A stretch of DNA of 59,731 nt. Source: a virus. Under the pieces are notes generated by a model, which saw only the letters and a program-made list of their open reading frames with translations, was not told the origin of the DNA and searched no databases. The stretch covers positions 1 through 59,731 of the IMG/VR virus record IMGVR_UViG_3300025121_000443; one strand, 5' to 3'. Both the position numbers and the translations under genes were made by a program. Of the stretch, positions 26,960 through 36,210 are shown one piece after another (the stretch's first letter is position 1; every line of letters begins with the position of its first letter).

Positions 26960-28855
26960 ATGGAATATAATTGGGAAAACCCCGAAGATGTAGTTGAAGC
27001 TTTATTGGTATTATATGAATATCAAACACAAGATGAAAAACAATTAGCCGTAACAGCTTATAGAAATGGAGTTGGGTTTAATGCTTTAGATGCTCCAATT
27101 CTATCTTCATTTGCAGAGCAGATAAAAAGAACAGGTTATTTGTCAGAAAAGCAATATAACCTTACAAAGAGCCTTATTATAAAATATAAGACACAATTAG
27201 GACAAAAAAGCGGCTCAATAAGCGGTTTAAATTACTTTAAGGGTATATACGCCCCCGCACAAAAACAGCAAAAAAATAATGGAACGCTAAAAGTTCAAGA
27301 TGGGTATGTATTTTTCATACCCAATATTTATCCTTCCAATCAAATAAAGCAATATGGATTTACATGGCAAGGTACTCAAATTGGATGGAGAGCAAAATTA
27401 TCTAGAAGGTCAGTCGAGGGTGTATTGCAGCTATTTTCGAATATAGCAATAGATCCAAGCGTAGACGCTTATCTAGAGCTTGAAGGTAGCTCCATTACTG
27501 TTTCTTCTACCGTTACTGAGAGTGCTTTATTTCCTTTTCAAAAGGAAGCTGTAAAGTTTCTTCTCCAGAGTAAGAAGTCTATGCTTGCTCTTGCTCCTGG
27601 ACTTGGAAAAAGTGCTTCCGCTATATTTGCCGGAAATGAGTTACCAGTTTCTAGCATTCTTATTATATGTCCTCTAACACTTACAAGAAATTGGAAAGCA
27701 GAAATCAAAAAGTGGATAAATGAGGAAGCAGTTATATGGAAAGGTAAAATAAATAATTGGGAAAACTACGATAAATGGGTTATAACCAATTATGATACCG
27801 TAGTAAGAAATTTAGACGATATTTTGAAGCAAGAATTCAAAGCTGTAATAGTAGACGAATCCATTCTTGTAAAGAATAGAAAAGCAAAAAGATCAGAGCT
27901 GATAAAAAGACTTGGGAGAAAAATAGATTATTTGTGGTTACTATCTGGAAGCCCAACATCAAGATTTCTTGACGATGTTTGGATGCAATTTAGCATACTT
28001 GATCCCAAAAGATTTTCTTCTTATTGGAGATTTGTGAATACTTATTGTGATATTGAGACAACTCAATGGGGTACTAAGGTATCTGGAAATCAACCAGACG
28101 CTATTGAAAGACTCCAGAAAGATACTAAAGATATATACTTCTGCCGTACTCAAGAAGAAGTTTTGGATATACCAGATTGGATTTTTGATACAATAGAAGT
28201 TGAGATGGGAAAATCCCAATATAAAGTATATGCTCAGATGGAAGCAGAATTTCTAGCTGAATTACATGAAGGAGATTATATACTAGCTCCTAATGTTTTG
28301 AGCCAGATGATTAGATTATTACAATTTGCCAGTAATCCAATCTTACTTGACGGCGTTGATGATGGTGCTAAGTGGAATGCGGTAGAAGAAATACTTGAAT
28401 ATGAGGAATTACCTGCTATTGTTTGGACGCAATTTATAAAGACGGCAGAACTTATGTATGACAAATTATCGAAGAAGTATAGAGTAGCTGTATTGACAGG
28501 TCAAACGAAAGCTGATCAGAGACAAACTATAGTAGACAATTTTCAAGCAGGAAAGCTGGATATAATAATTGCTCATCCCGCTGTTGGAAAGTTTGGACTT
28601 ACTCTTACCGCTGCTCGGACTGCAGTCTACATGGAACGTTCATATAATGGAGATGACTATTATCAGAGTTTGTACCGTGTGAAAAGAATTGGTACTACGA
28701 AATCTCCGCATATAATTCATTTATTAGCGGTTAGACCACAGGGGTCTGAGGGATATACTATAGATCATGTCATAGATAATGTATTGAAATATCGTAAGGA
28801 TAACAGTATAGCAATCACCTCTGGAATGATACGAGAATATTTAGGAAAATCCTAA
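26960..28855 (+). CDS. SNF2-like DEAD/DEAH-box helicase
   Basis: 631 residues. Motif I is APGLGKS (~210), motif Ia SSILIICPLTL, motif II VDES (a DEAH variant), motif III WLLSGSPTS, motif V IIAHPAVGKFGLTLTAA and motif VI QSLYRVKRIG (the usual QxxxRxxRxGQ with a loose end). The N-terminal ~190 residues carry a HARP/SMARCAL1-like small domain (FFIPNIYPSNQIKQYGF). Likely remodels replication forks or supports phage DNA replication. It opens the replication operon. Confidence 0.8.
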   Translation: MEYNWENPEDVVEALLVLYEYQTQDEKQLAVTAYRNGVGFNALDAPILSSFAEQIKRTGYLSEKQYNLTKSLIIKYKTQLGQKSGSISGLNYFKGIYAPAQKQQKNNGTLKVQDGYVFFIPNIYPSNQIKQYGFTWQGTQIGWRAKLSRRSVEGVLQLFSNIAIDPSVDAYLELEGSSITVSSTVTESALFPFQKEAVKFLLQSKKSMLALAPGLGKSASAIFAGNELPVSSILIICPLTLTRNWKAEIKKWINEEAVIWKGKINNWENYDKWVITNYDTVVRNLDDILKQEFKAVIVDESILVKNRKAKRSELIKRLGRKIDYLWLLSGSPTSRFLDDVWMQFSILDPKRFSSYWRFVNTYCDIETTQWGTKVSGNQPDAIERLQKDTKDIYFCRTQEEVLDIPDWIFDTIEVEMGKSQYKVYAQMEAEFLAELHEGDYILAPNVLSQMIRLLQFASNPILLDGVDDGAKWNAVEEILEYEELPAIVWTQFIKTAELMYDKLSKKYRVAVLTGQTKADQRQTIVDNFQAGKLDIIIAHPAVGKFGLTLTAARTAVYMERSYNGDDYYQSLYRVKRIGTTKSPHIIHLLAVRPQGSEGYTIDHVIDNVLKYRKDNSIAITSGMIREYLGKS

Positions 28856-28885
28856 TTATTACTTCAAAAGAAAGGAGGACTTCAA

Positions 28886-29197
28886 ATGGAAGAAGCCAAT
28901 AAATTTAGAACGTTATTTGTTGTTGAACCGTCACATGATTTGTCTATTACAAAGAAATATACAGATAATGTAAAGTTCATAACCACAGGTACAGAACTTG
29001 TGGAAGAATTGCCAGAAAGGGTGTCAGCTTCCTTGGAAGAATTTGATCCAAAATTAGATGCAATTATTCCTATGGGAAGAACGTCTGCTTGCCTTATTGC
29101 TGGATTATTTATACGTTCAAAAATTCCTAAGGGGGAAAAGGTGAAAATAGGAATCTATAGAAGTGACGCCTATATTTTTATAGACGTGGAGGTATAA
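28886..29197 (+). CDS. Small conserved-context protein, unknown function
   Basis: 103 residues with an alternating strand/helix pattern and a glycine-rich centre (IIPMGRTSACLIAGLFI). Strong SD AAAGGAGGA. It lies between helicase and nuclease genes and abuts the nuclease start. I do not recognise the family. Confidence 0.5.
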   Translation: MEEANKFRTLFVVEPSHDLSITKKYTDNVKFITTGTELVEELPERVSASLEEFDPKLDAIIPMGRTSACLIAGLFIRSKIPKGEKVKIGIYRSDAYIFIDVEV

Positions 29198-30051
29198 TGC
29201 GAAAGTTTTCTCATTCGTCTATGTCGACTTTTCGTCGATGCAGAGCACGATATAAATGGAGTTATATAGACAATTATCGCACGGATTCTGGATTAGGTCA
29301 GAGTAGAGGATCCATAGGTCATGCCGTTTTACAAAATTGGTATGAACATTTGGATATGGAAGATCAAAATGAACGAGATGAACTTGCTATGAAAGTAGCT
29401 GCTAACATGTATAATGATCTAGAAGCTACTATGGAGCAAGACTTTACTGCTGATTGGGATCTTATGTGCGTAATATTGCCTAGATACTTCGATTGGGCTA
29501 GAGAGAATGATAACTTTACTCGTATTGTCTCTCTTGAACAAAAGTTTGAAATTCCTATTGGAAAGCATACCGTAATAGGATATATTGACGGTGTTGTGGA
29601 AGTCAATGGTGGGTTATGGCTCTTAGAACATAAATTCAATAAGCGTGTAAGTACAGGACATATAGATCTCGATCCTCAGATGAGCTTGTATATGTTAGCT
29701 GCTCATACGTTAGGAATAGATGTTAGAGGAGTATTCTTTAATGTTATCCGTGCTGCAGAAGGTGGAATAGCTGCAAAAGAGCCTGTGGTAAGAGCAAGGG
29801 TCTACAGAAATCAGGAAGGTCTTAGTGCTATTGCCTATGAAACAGAAACCCAATTGGATGAAATGGAAGAGTTTCATCGACTTGGAGGTAGAGTCTACAG
29901 AAATCCAACCAAGGATTGTAGTTGGGATTGTGGATTCTATGGTGCTTGTTTAGCAATAAATGATTGCGGAAGCCCTCATGAAGTACTCAGTAAACTTCCT
30001 ATAGTACCGCATGAGAGTTCTCAAGATGAGAAAGGAGAAAGCAGTGAGTAA
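29197..30051 (+). CDS. RecB/Cas4-like PD-(D/E)XK nuclease with Fe-S cysteines
   Basis: 284 residues. Motifs: FRRCRARY with an N-terminal Cys, GSIGHAVLQNWYE (GxxxH), VIGYIDGVVEV (Asp), WLLEHKFNK (ExK), DPQMSLYMLA (QxxxY) and three C-terminal cysteines in CSWDCGFYGAC. This is the signature of the RecB-like/Cas4 nuclease family with a 4Fe-4S cluster. It is probably the recombination exonuclease that produces ssDNA for the Sak4-like protein encoded next. Eight-base overlap with that gene. Confidence 0.8.
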   Translation: MRKFSHSSMSTFRRCRARYKWSYIDNYRTDSGLGQSRGSIGHAVLQNWYEHLDMEDQNERDELAMKVAANMYNDLEATMEQDFTADWDLMCVILPRYFDWARENDNFTRIVSLEQKFEIPIGKHTVIGYIDGVVEVNGGLWLLEHKFNKRVSTGHIDLDPQMSLYMLAAHTLGIDVRGVFFNVIRAAEGGIAAKEPVVRARVYRNQEGLSAIAYETETQLDEMEEFHRLGGRVYRNPTKDCSWDCGFYGACLAINDCGSPHEVLSKLPIVPHESSQDEKGESSE

Positions 30052-30775
30052 TCCATTTGATAATACTCAATATACAAGACTTGCAGCTAATTTTGGAACA
30101 CATGAAGGAAAGTTTGATCCAAGGCAAGTAAAATTTCTTGTGTATGGAGAAAGTGGTGTAGGGAAAACGGTATTTTCATCTACATGGCCGAAGCCAATAT
30201 TTTTGGATATTGACAAAGGTATGGCTTCGGTAAAACGAGAGGTACACAGAATTGAGATTAATTCTTGGGAAGATCTTATGGAATCTATTGATTTCCTGTC
30301 CCATGAAACACATCCGTTTGAAACTGTGGTATTGGATTCTCTAAACGAACTTCAATATCTAACCATGCGAAATGTATTATCATCATTCCCAACCATACGA
30401 CGTTCCTACGATTCTTTACCGTCTGTATCTGACTATGGCAAAATGCTTGATGATTTTGATGCACGAGTTAGAGATCTAAAGGCATTACCGTTGAACATTG
30501 TGTTGATTGCTCAGGTAGCTCCAAGAGCTTATGAAACAGATCCTGTGCAACCACAATTTACTGGAAAGTCTACGGCAAGAAACTTATCTCGTATGATGGA
30601 CGTTATTGGATATCTTGATAAAAGAGAATCCTCTGAAGGTCCTAAGATGAGAATAATGACTTTTGATGCCGTAAACTATGTTACGAAAGATAGGTCAGAT
30701 GCTTTACCACAAATGGTAGAAAATCCAACCTATGATAAATTGTTGTCATTCTGGATGCGAGCGCAATCAGAATAG
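30044..30775 (+). CDS. Sak4-like RecA-family recombinase/AAA_24 ATPase
   Basis: GTG 30044 is preferred because AAAGGAGA lies just upstream; ATG 30011 is inside the nuclease gene. 243 residues. Walker A is GESGVGKT, Walker B VVLDSLNELQ, and a sensor-like LIAQVAPRA follows. The family (AAA_24, RecA-like core without the DNA loops of RecA) includes Sak4 single-strand annealing proteins. Its neighbours, a RecB-like nuclease and an SSB-like protein, support recombination-dependent replication. Confidence 0.75.
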   Translation: MSNPFDNTQYTRLAANFGTHEGKFDPRQVKFLVYGESGVGKTVFSSTWPKPIFLDIDKGMASVKREVHRIEINSWEDLMESIDFLSHETHPFETVVLDSLNELQYLTMRNVLSSFPTIRRSYDSLPSVSDYGKMLDDFDARVRDLKALPLNIVLIAQVAPRAYETDPVQPQFTGKSTARNLSRMMDVIGYLDKRESSEGPKMRIMTFDAVNYVTKDRSDALPQMVENPTYDKLLSFWMRAQSE

Positions 30776-30809
30776 AAATCAAATCAAATCAAAATAAAGG
30801 AGAAATAAA

Positions 30810-31265
30810 ATGACTGAGCTAGATCTTTCAAGAAATTCTGGAAACCCAACTGAGGGACTGCATTTATTCAAGATTACAAAAGTTGAGGAAAAAGCTTCAA
30901 TGAGTTCTGGAAATCCTCAATTAGTTCTTACCTGTGTTTGTCAAGATCAGGGTGAGGATCTCGGTAAGAACGTTGGAATGTTCCTGTCGTTAAGTCCAGC
31001 TGCTCGTTTCAAGATTGACGAGCTTTTGGATGCTGTAAATGCGCCCAAAAAGGGTTCCTGGAAAATTGAACAATTTGTTGGAAAATCGTTCAAGGCTATG
31101 GTAAAGTATGGAGAGTACGAAGGGCGGACTACCGTTAATCTTACCAAACTCATTCCATCAGATTCCAAAGTTACTCCACAAATGCCTTCAACTCCACAGA
31201 ATATCGGAACTGGAATACCAGACGATTCTGTAGACGAACCTGCACCACAGAAACCATTATTCTAA
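30810..31265 (+). CDS. ssDNA-binding-like protein (DUF669 type)
   Basis: 151 residues with an OB-fold-like beta pattern (LHLFKITKVEEKASMSSGNPQLVLTC, then FKAMVKYGEYEGRTTVNL). The tail is acidic and ends DEPAPQKPLF, like SSB tails that recruit partner proteins. The position after Sak4 fits SSB function. The fold is inferred from sequence pattern. Confidence 0.65.
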   Translation: MTELDLSRNSGNPTEGLHLFKITKVEEKASMSSGNPQLVLTCVCQDQGEDLGKNVGMFLSLSPAARFKIDELLDAVNAPKKGSWKIEQFVGKSFKAMVKYGEYEGRTTVNLTKLIPSDSKVTPQMPSTPQNIGTGIPDDSVDEPAPQKPLF

Positions 31266-31271
31266 TCAATA

Positions 31272-31293
31272 GGGGTAGGAGAAATCCTACCCC
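31272..31293 (+). other. GAAA-tetraloop hairpin in the leader of the resolvase gene
   Basis: GGGGTAGGA and TCCTACCCC form a perfect 9-bp stem around GAAA, immediately before the SD (AAAGGA) of the next gene. No U-run, so it is more likely an mRNA stabiliser or a translational control element than a terminator. Confidence 0.5.
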
Positions 31294-31304
31294 AAAGGAC
31301 CTTC

Positions 31305-31712
31305 ATGAAAATATCTTCATTTGATACAGGTATAACTACTGGAATAGTTTTGGTAGATATAGACGAAAACAAATTTGAGTCTACGGTTTTGGAGACTTTG
31401 GAAGCTAAGGAAAATGATCTATCATATTTATCAGATAGAATAGTGTATGTTAGTGATTTAATTCTGATAGAACAAACTCCATATTTTGTAGATCCTATCC
31501 TAAAAATGATCCAGGGAATGGTTACTCATCATTGCAAAATGTACGAAAGGTCAGTAAAGTTTATTTATCCTGGATTGTGGAAACCATTCGCTAAGGCTAG
31601 AAGGTGGAATAAAACTGTATCGTCTCAGCATATACAAGATGCGTATAATATGTTGAGATATGAAGTATTCTTTAGGTTCTTTACAGAGCTAAAAGATTTG
31701 GAGATAAGATGA
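31305..31712 (+). CDS. RuvC-like Holliday junction resolvase
   Basis: 135 residues. SFDTGITTGIVLVD (first Asp), LILIEQTP (Glu) and HIQDAYNMLRYE (Asp) appear in the order of the RuvC/RNase H-like resolvase core. Small phage RuvC-like proteins of this size resolve replication and recombination junctions. It overlaps the next gene by 4 bases. Confidence 0.7.
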   Translation: MKISSFDTGITTGIVLVDIDENKFESTVLETLEAKENDLSYLSDRIVYVSDLILIEQTPYFVDPILKMIQGMVTHHCKMYERSVKFIYPGLWKPFAKARRWNKTVSSQHIQDAYNMLRYEVFFRFFTELKDLEIR

Positions 31713-32560
31713 ATAATGAATCCTCTGTGGCTATTGTAGGATTTGGTCCTTCAGCTATGTATGCTGTCTTAGCATGTAATTCTGTAGGAATAATTCCTAA
31801 GGTGTATGCAAATAGATTATCTATTCCTAGAGGAGCTTTTTGGTTATACAAACTTCCAGATCTAGATCATAGATTTATGAAACATTCAATTGTTATGAAA
31901 CCTCAAGGATCAGAAGAATGTTACATAGAAAAACAATGGGATGAAGTTCCAATCGAGTATAAATCTTCTTTTCCTCCAGACGATCAATTAATGTATGGTT
32001 TTGATCCGGAAATTGTTTTACCCTCAATTCTATTCAATACATCTAAATGTGAAGTAACAAGTTTAGAATCAAATATTACCGATAATGATCTTTACAATAT
32101 GTCAAATCAATTCAATTATGTATTTCATTCTTTTCCAACAGAGCGAGCTAGAAAGAAGTATAGAGATAAAATAGTAGAAAAAAGACTAATCTATATAGAC
32201 GCTGAAAGAGCTGGAAAAGATTCTTTGGTCGGTAAATTCAAACCGGATAATGTAGTTGTTTATGATGGATCATATGGAAGCATATTTGTTAGAAAGTCTT
32301 TTCTATTTGGAAATATTTATCTGGAAATTGGAAAAGATGAATATCCGGGAGTAGAAAATAGAATCTTTCACAAATTTAGCTCTGCTAGAATTGTTAAGTT
32401 CAAAGATCTTATGCCAACAGATTTTTCTGACGGATACCTTCCAATAAAGGAAAACATCATTCCAATTGGAAGAAATGCTACATTCAATCGTAAAGAATTA
32501 TCTCACGATACTTACGAAAGAGTGTTGTCATTATTGAAAAGAGATTCTAATGTCTCTTGA
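31709..32560 (+). CDS. Rossmann-fold flavoprotein-like protein
   Basis: 283 residues. VAIVGFGPSAMYAVLAC is a glycine-rich dinucleotide (FAD/NAD) binding loop. The rest resembles an oxidoreductase-type protein but with no clear second nucleotide motif. Its job in a phage replication operon is unknown; it could act on nucleotides or on a modified base. It overlaps its neighbours by 4 and 11 bases. Confidence 0.55.
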   Translation: MNNESSVAIVGFGPSAMYAVLACNSVGIIPKVYANRLSIPRGAFWLYKLPDLDHRFMKHSIVMKPQGSEECYIEKQWDEVPIEYKSSFPPDDQLMYGFDPEIVLPSILFNTSKCEVTSLESNITDNDLYNMSNQFNYVFHSFPTERARKKYRDKIVEKRLIYIDAERAGKDSLVGKFKPDNVVVYDGSYGSIFVRKSFLFGNIYLEIGKDEYPGVENRIFHKFSSARIVKFKDLMPTDFSDGYLPIKENIIPIGRNATFNRKELSHDTYERVLSLLKRDSNVS

Positions 32561-33482
32561 AAAATTACTAGCTCATCAAAAAATGTATAATGATATTATA
32601 CGAAGAGAAGCTGGAAATGAAGATCCAGAATATTGGACACAAATTTATCTTTTAGGATTGGTTAGCGAAGTTGATGAAGTTTTAAGAGAAATATCTTGGA
32701 AAAGACATCGCAAATCTCATACTAATTATGCAAACAATAAAAATATCGGCTATGAGCTTGCAGATCTATTCAAATATATTTTATCTCTATTTGAAGTTTG
32801 GGGATTTTCTGCTGAAGAAATTGAAGAGTTTGTGTCATTGAAGTCTATGAGTCTAGAGCTTCGGTATGAGCAGGAATTTAAAGAAATACCTAGAGATGTT
32901 CCTATTATAATTACAGATATTGACGGAACATTGGGTGATTGGAGACAAACTTTTGAAGACTGGATCAATAGAAAAGGTATAAAACCTGAATATAAAGATC
33001 CGGTAAAAACGTTACGTATTGATGAGGATTTATCAATGCGTTATCCAGATTATTATGAGTTAAAGGAGGAATTTGAAGCATCAGGTGAATACAGAAATAT
33101 AAAGGCTTATGACGAAGTTGCAAATGTTTTGAAAAATCTAAAGGAAGAGTATAATGTCTTCATAATAGCAATAACCGCTAGACCTGCGGATAAATATAAA
33201 CGAATTTGGTTAGATACATGGCTATGGTTGAAGGAAAATGATATTCCTGTAGATAAATTGCTCATTGGATCAGATCCAAGAATATTATTGGCTCATTCTC
33301 TAAATAAGAATCAAAGAGTTATTATGCTAGAGGATGATCCAGGATTAATCATGAGAGGAGCTAATAGTGGGATTAAAGTCTTTGTTAGAACGCATCCCTA
33401 TAATTCTGGGATTATCCACAGAAACGTCAGGAGAGTCGATAGATTTACGGATATCTCCATTGACGACTACTTTAAAGAATAA
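32550..33482 (+). CDS. dUTPase/MazG-like domain fused to a HAD phosphatase
   Basis: 310 residues. N-terminal ~110: all-alpha NTP pyrophosphatase with YLLGLVSEVDEVLRE--WKRH and GYELADLFKYILSLFE, metal-binding acidic pairs of the dimeric dUTPase/MazG type. C-terminal ~120-300: HAD phosphatase with IITDIDGTLGDW (DxDGT), IIAITARPADKYKR and IMLEDDPG. Together the domains could convert dUTP to dUMP and then to the nucleoside (a 5'-nucleotidase-like step). Starts inside the upstream gene end. Confidence 0.75.
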   Translation: MSLEKLLAHQKMYNDIIRREAGNEDPEYWTQIYLLGLVSEVDEVLREISWKRHRKSHTNYANNKNIGYELADLFKYILSLFEVWGFSAEEIEEFVSLKSMSLELRYEQEFKEIPRDVPIIITDIDGTLGDWRQTFEDWINRKGIKPEYKDPVKTLRIDEDLSMRYPDYYELKEEFEASGEYRNIKAYDEVANVLKNLKEEYNVFIIAITARPADKYKRIWLDTWLWLKENDIPVDKLLIGSDPRILLAHSLNKNQRVIMLEDDPGLIMRGANSGIKVFVRTHPYNSGIIHRNVRRVDRFTDISIDDYFKE

Positions 33483-33540
33483 AGACATAGAAGTAGCTTT
33501 ATCAAATATAAAATATATAGAAAACGAAAGGGAAAATGAA

Positions 33541-33870
33541 ATGGAAAATCCACAAGTAAAATCAGAAATTAGCGTAAATGCAAAACCAAAAGACAAACGT
33601 GTTGAAACTTTTGGAAGAGTTTGTAGCTCTTGCGAGAAATTGTTTGAACAAAAGAACGATGAATATGGCGACACTATTGTTGCTACCGGAGTTCTTGGTG
33701 CTTCAGTTGAATTAATTGGCGTAGTTGCAAGGCTTAAGAAATTAGTTTTGCAAGCTCCAGATGGTGGAAAAGCAAACATGACGGCACTTGCTGATGTGTT
33801 CAAAGATATCCACAATTATGCCAATATTGGTCTCATGATGATGAACGAAGATAACTGGAAAGGAAAATAA
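33541..33870 (+). CDS. DUF1599-like (nucleotide modification associated) protein
   Basis: 109 residues from ATG 33541 (AAAGGG upstream); an upstream in-frame ATG at 33367 lies inside the previous gene. KNDEYGDTI, VARLKKLVLQA and ADVFKDIHNYANIGLMM match the DUF1599/Nmad1 pattern (KxxDYG ... DLxNYA). These proteins are found beside nucleotide and DNA modification genes; here ThyX and a glycosyltransferase lie within 1.7 kb. The exact reaction is unknown. Confidence 0.65.
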   Translation: MENPQVKSEISVNAKPKDKRVETFGRVCSSCEKLFEQKNDEYGDTIVATGVLGASVELIGVVARLKKLVLQAPDGGKANMTALADVFKDIHNYANIGLMMMNEDNWKGK

Positions 33871-33871
33871 A

Positions 33872-34669
33872 ATGAAAGTGCTTGCTGGGATTCCTACAAG
33901 GCTTAGAGACACAAGCGGAAAAATAGCTGATGTATTGGCTAAAGTTTGTGATGAAGTATATGTGGTATCTCAGGGAGCAACGGTAAATTCTATTTCCTCA
34001 AACGTAACGGTAGTAGAGAAGGATCTCAATTATGGGTTGGTAGCAGCTCGTAATGAGATCCTTCGTTACGCTAATGAAAAAGAATATGACATCGTTGTTC
34101 AATCTGATGACGATCTAAAATATAATCCAGATGTAATTGAAGCTCTAGTTCAAGAAGTAGTAGAAAATCCTTTGCTAGGTGCTATTGCTTCCAGTTCTAG
34201 AGCTTACTTCAGATGGAATGAAGGAAACATAACGAACCAAAATTGGGTTCTAAATCCTTGTGCTGCTCAATTGTGGGCTGCTAGAAGATCAATTCTAAAT
34301 GAGGTCGGAGAATGGGAGCTGGAATTTTTGGAAGATAGATATCACGGAGCTAAAATGTGGAGCATGGGTTATCCTATCGGATTACTCCATACTACATTAA
34401 CTCAAACACATAATCCATTTATCGCCAGAACCCAAAAGGGTGAAAGTTCAGGTGGTCAAGAACAGGGTGTGGTACGACAACAGCGTCTTCAAAAAGCAAT
34501 AGAGATACTTAATCGTGATTTCGGTAACATTGTTACCGCAACCATTCAACCTATTGGCTCAAGCAGAACATTTTCCACAAGATACAGATGGGATAAACTT
34601 ATTCAATATGTTATTGATAGATGGCAATATGGCGTAGGATATGAAGACAATAGAGGAAGGAGAATGTAA
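33872..34669 (+). CDS. GT-A glycosyltransferase in the replication operon
   Basis: 265 residues. VLAGIPTRLRD start, LNYGLVAARNEIL and VVQSDDDLKYNP (DxD) are the GT-A signature; RYHGAKMW follows. Unlike the structural-region glycosyltransferases, it sits among nucleotide genes, so a DNA or base-glucosylating role is possible, but it could equally modify a surface glycan. Overlaps the next gene by one base. Confidence 0.65.
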   Translation: MKVLAGIPTRLRDTSGKIADVLAKVCDEVYVVSQGATVNSISSNVTVVEKDLNYGLVAARNEILRYANEKEYDIVVQSDDDLKYNPDVIEALVQEVVENPLLGAIASSSRAYFRWNEGNITNQNWVLNPCAAQLWAARRSILNEVGEWELEFLEDRYHGAKMWSMGYPIGLLHTTLTQTHNPFIARTQKGESSGGQEQGVVRQQRLQKAIEILNRDFGNIVTATIQPIGSSRTFSTRYRWDKLIQYVIDRWQYGVGYEDNRGRRM

Positions 34670-35457
34670 TGAAAGTTTGTCAAGGAGAAAACGGTACTGA
34701 AGTAACTCACTCCTTTAATGATCGCGAAAGAGAAAAGATGAATTATTCTACAGGTGTTAGCGTAGAAATGTGTCCTCTTTTTGATTTCAGTAAAGAACCA
34801 TGGATGTTGATTTCCTCAATGGAAAGACAAATGATTCTTGCCTATCAAGTAGTACGATATCTTGATCTTGATCGTATTGAGGGAGAATATTCAGTCTTAG
34901 ATGTAGGCTGTGGATATTGCGAACTTTATACATTACTTCATAGATATCGCAAAGCTAAAGGCGTATCAGTAAAATACATTGGAATTGATGTGGATGTAGA
35001 TAAACAAATCATAGCAAAACAACTTCGTCCAAAAGTAGATTATCGCGTAGAAGATTTTCTTACTTCCGACCCGCTAGCGGAAGCTCCTTTTGATTGCGTT
35101 GTAAGTGGAGATGTTTTAGAACACTTTGACGCAGAAGAATCTAATGTATATCTAAAGAAAATGATTTCTATGCTCAAGGTAGGTGGTATTCTTGTTCTGA
35201 GTTATGCAACTCCATTAAGCACAAAGCATAGAGAAAATCCTTTCCACAAACTTTGTTGGAGTACAGATGATGTAGAAGTAAAATTGACAGAGCTTGGAAT
35301 GAGCATATCTGATAGCTTCTATCTTGGTATATACAAAAAGGAACTTCCATTTTGGTCAGACAGGCTTCCAACAGATTTAGCTAGAAATATTATCAGTGTA
35401 TTTGTTGACGGAGTTGAAGGTAATGAGGGTATAACAATAGCTAGAAGGATAGGATAA
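34669..35457 (+). CDS. Class I SAM-dependent methyltransferase
   Basis: 262 residues. VLDVGCGYCELYTLL (motif I), IGIDVDVD (motif II acidic), FDCVVSGDVLEHF (motif IV) and MLKVGGILVLSY are classic class I motifs. The YKKELPFW region suggests a small-molecule or sugar substrate rather than DNA (no NPPY/DPPY seen). The start follows AAGGAGA and it overlaps both neighbours. Confidence 0.7.
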   Translation: MKVCQGENGTEVTHSFNDREREKMNYSTGVSVEMCPLFDFSKEPWMLISSMERQMILAYQVVRYLDLDRIEGEYSVLDVGCGYCELYTLLHRYRKAKGVSVKYIGIDVDVDKQIIAKQLRPKVDYRVEDFLTSDPLAEAPFDCVVSGDVLEHFDAEESNVYLKKMISMLKVGGILVLSYATPLSTKHRENPFHKLCWSTDDVEVKLTELGMSISDSFYLGIYKKELPFWSDRLPTDLARNIISVFVDGVEGNEGITIARRIG

Positions 35458-36209
35458 TGGCAGAAAATAACATCATTCAGACAATGAACTATTTTGGAAA
35501 ATTTGACATAAATTTCTTAACCTCGAAGTCAGCTACAGTTGAATTTGTAGACGGTACATTATATCCTTCAATGACTATTGCGAAAATAGCCAGAGGATAC
35601 AAAGGAATTTATTCAAATGAAATTCCTGAAAATCCTCAAGAATTATTAGATGATGTAAAATCTACTAAACTTCAAACACCAATGGAAATGATAACATTTG
35701 TATTCTTACTCAAAAGGGTTTCAAGAGCATTTACTCATCAATTAGTTAGAACAAGACATGCTTCATATGTACAGGAAAGTATGAGATTCTTGGGTCATAA
35801 AAATACCTATGAAGTTCTTGTTACTAACAAAGTAAAGAACAATCCAGAAGCTTTTAGAGCATACATGGAAACTTGTGGAACAGCTATCTATGAGTATGAG
35901 CATTTATTGGATTCAGGAATGCCCTCAGAAGATGCTCGCGGTGTATTGCCAACAAATATTATGACCTCTATATTTGTTCACTTACCGCTTAGCAGTCTTC
36001 AACGAATATATACTCAAAGACTATGTTGTCAAGCCCAAGAAGAATGGTATCATGTAGTAAAACAATTCAAAGTATCTTTGAGAGCTGAATATGGCGATGA
36101 TGTAGACGAATGGTTATCCGCTCCGGTAGAACGGGGAGAACCCTGCGGATACAATGCAAGTTTTGACAGACCATGTGTCTGGAAAAATGGGAAGGAAGAG
36201 GAGAGCTAA
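35457..36209 (+). CDS. thyX: FAD-dependent thymidylate synthase (ThyX)
   Basis: 250 residues; TAATG start overlap. The ThyX motif is R-T-R-H-A-S-Y-V-Q-E-S-M-R, matching RHRxxSxxxxSxR except that the second His is Thr. Also seen: FLLKRVSRAFTHQLVR, GVLPTNIMTSIFVHLPLSSL and a C-terminal RLCCQAQEEWYHVVKQFK. It makes dTMP from dUMP with folate and FAD. The C-terminal CGYNASFDRPC adds a small cysteine pair. The His-to-Thr change is notable. Confidence 0.8.
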   Translation: MAENNIIQTMNYFGKFDINFLTSKSATVEFVDGTLYPSMTIAKIARGYKGIYSNEIPENPQELLDDVKSTKLQTPMEMITFVFLLKRVSRAFTHQLVRTRHASYVQESMRFLGHKNTYEVLVTNKVKNNPEAFRAYMETCGTAIYEYEHLLDSGMPSEDARGVLPTNIMTSIFVHLPLSSLQRIYTQRLCCQAQEEWYHVVKQFKVSLRAEYGDDVDEWLSAPVERGEPCGYNASFDRPCVWKNGKEEES

Positions 36210-36210
36210 C

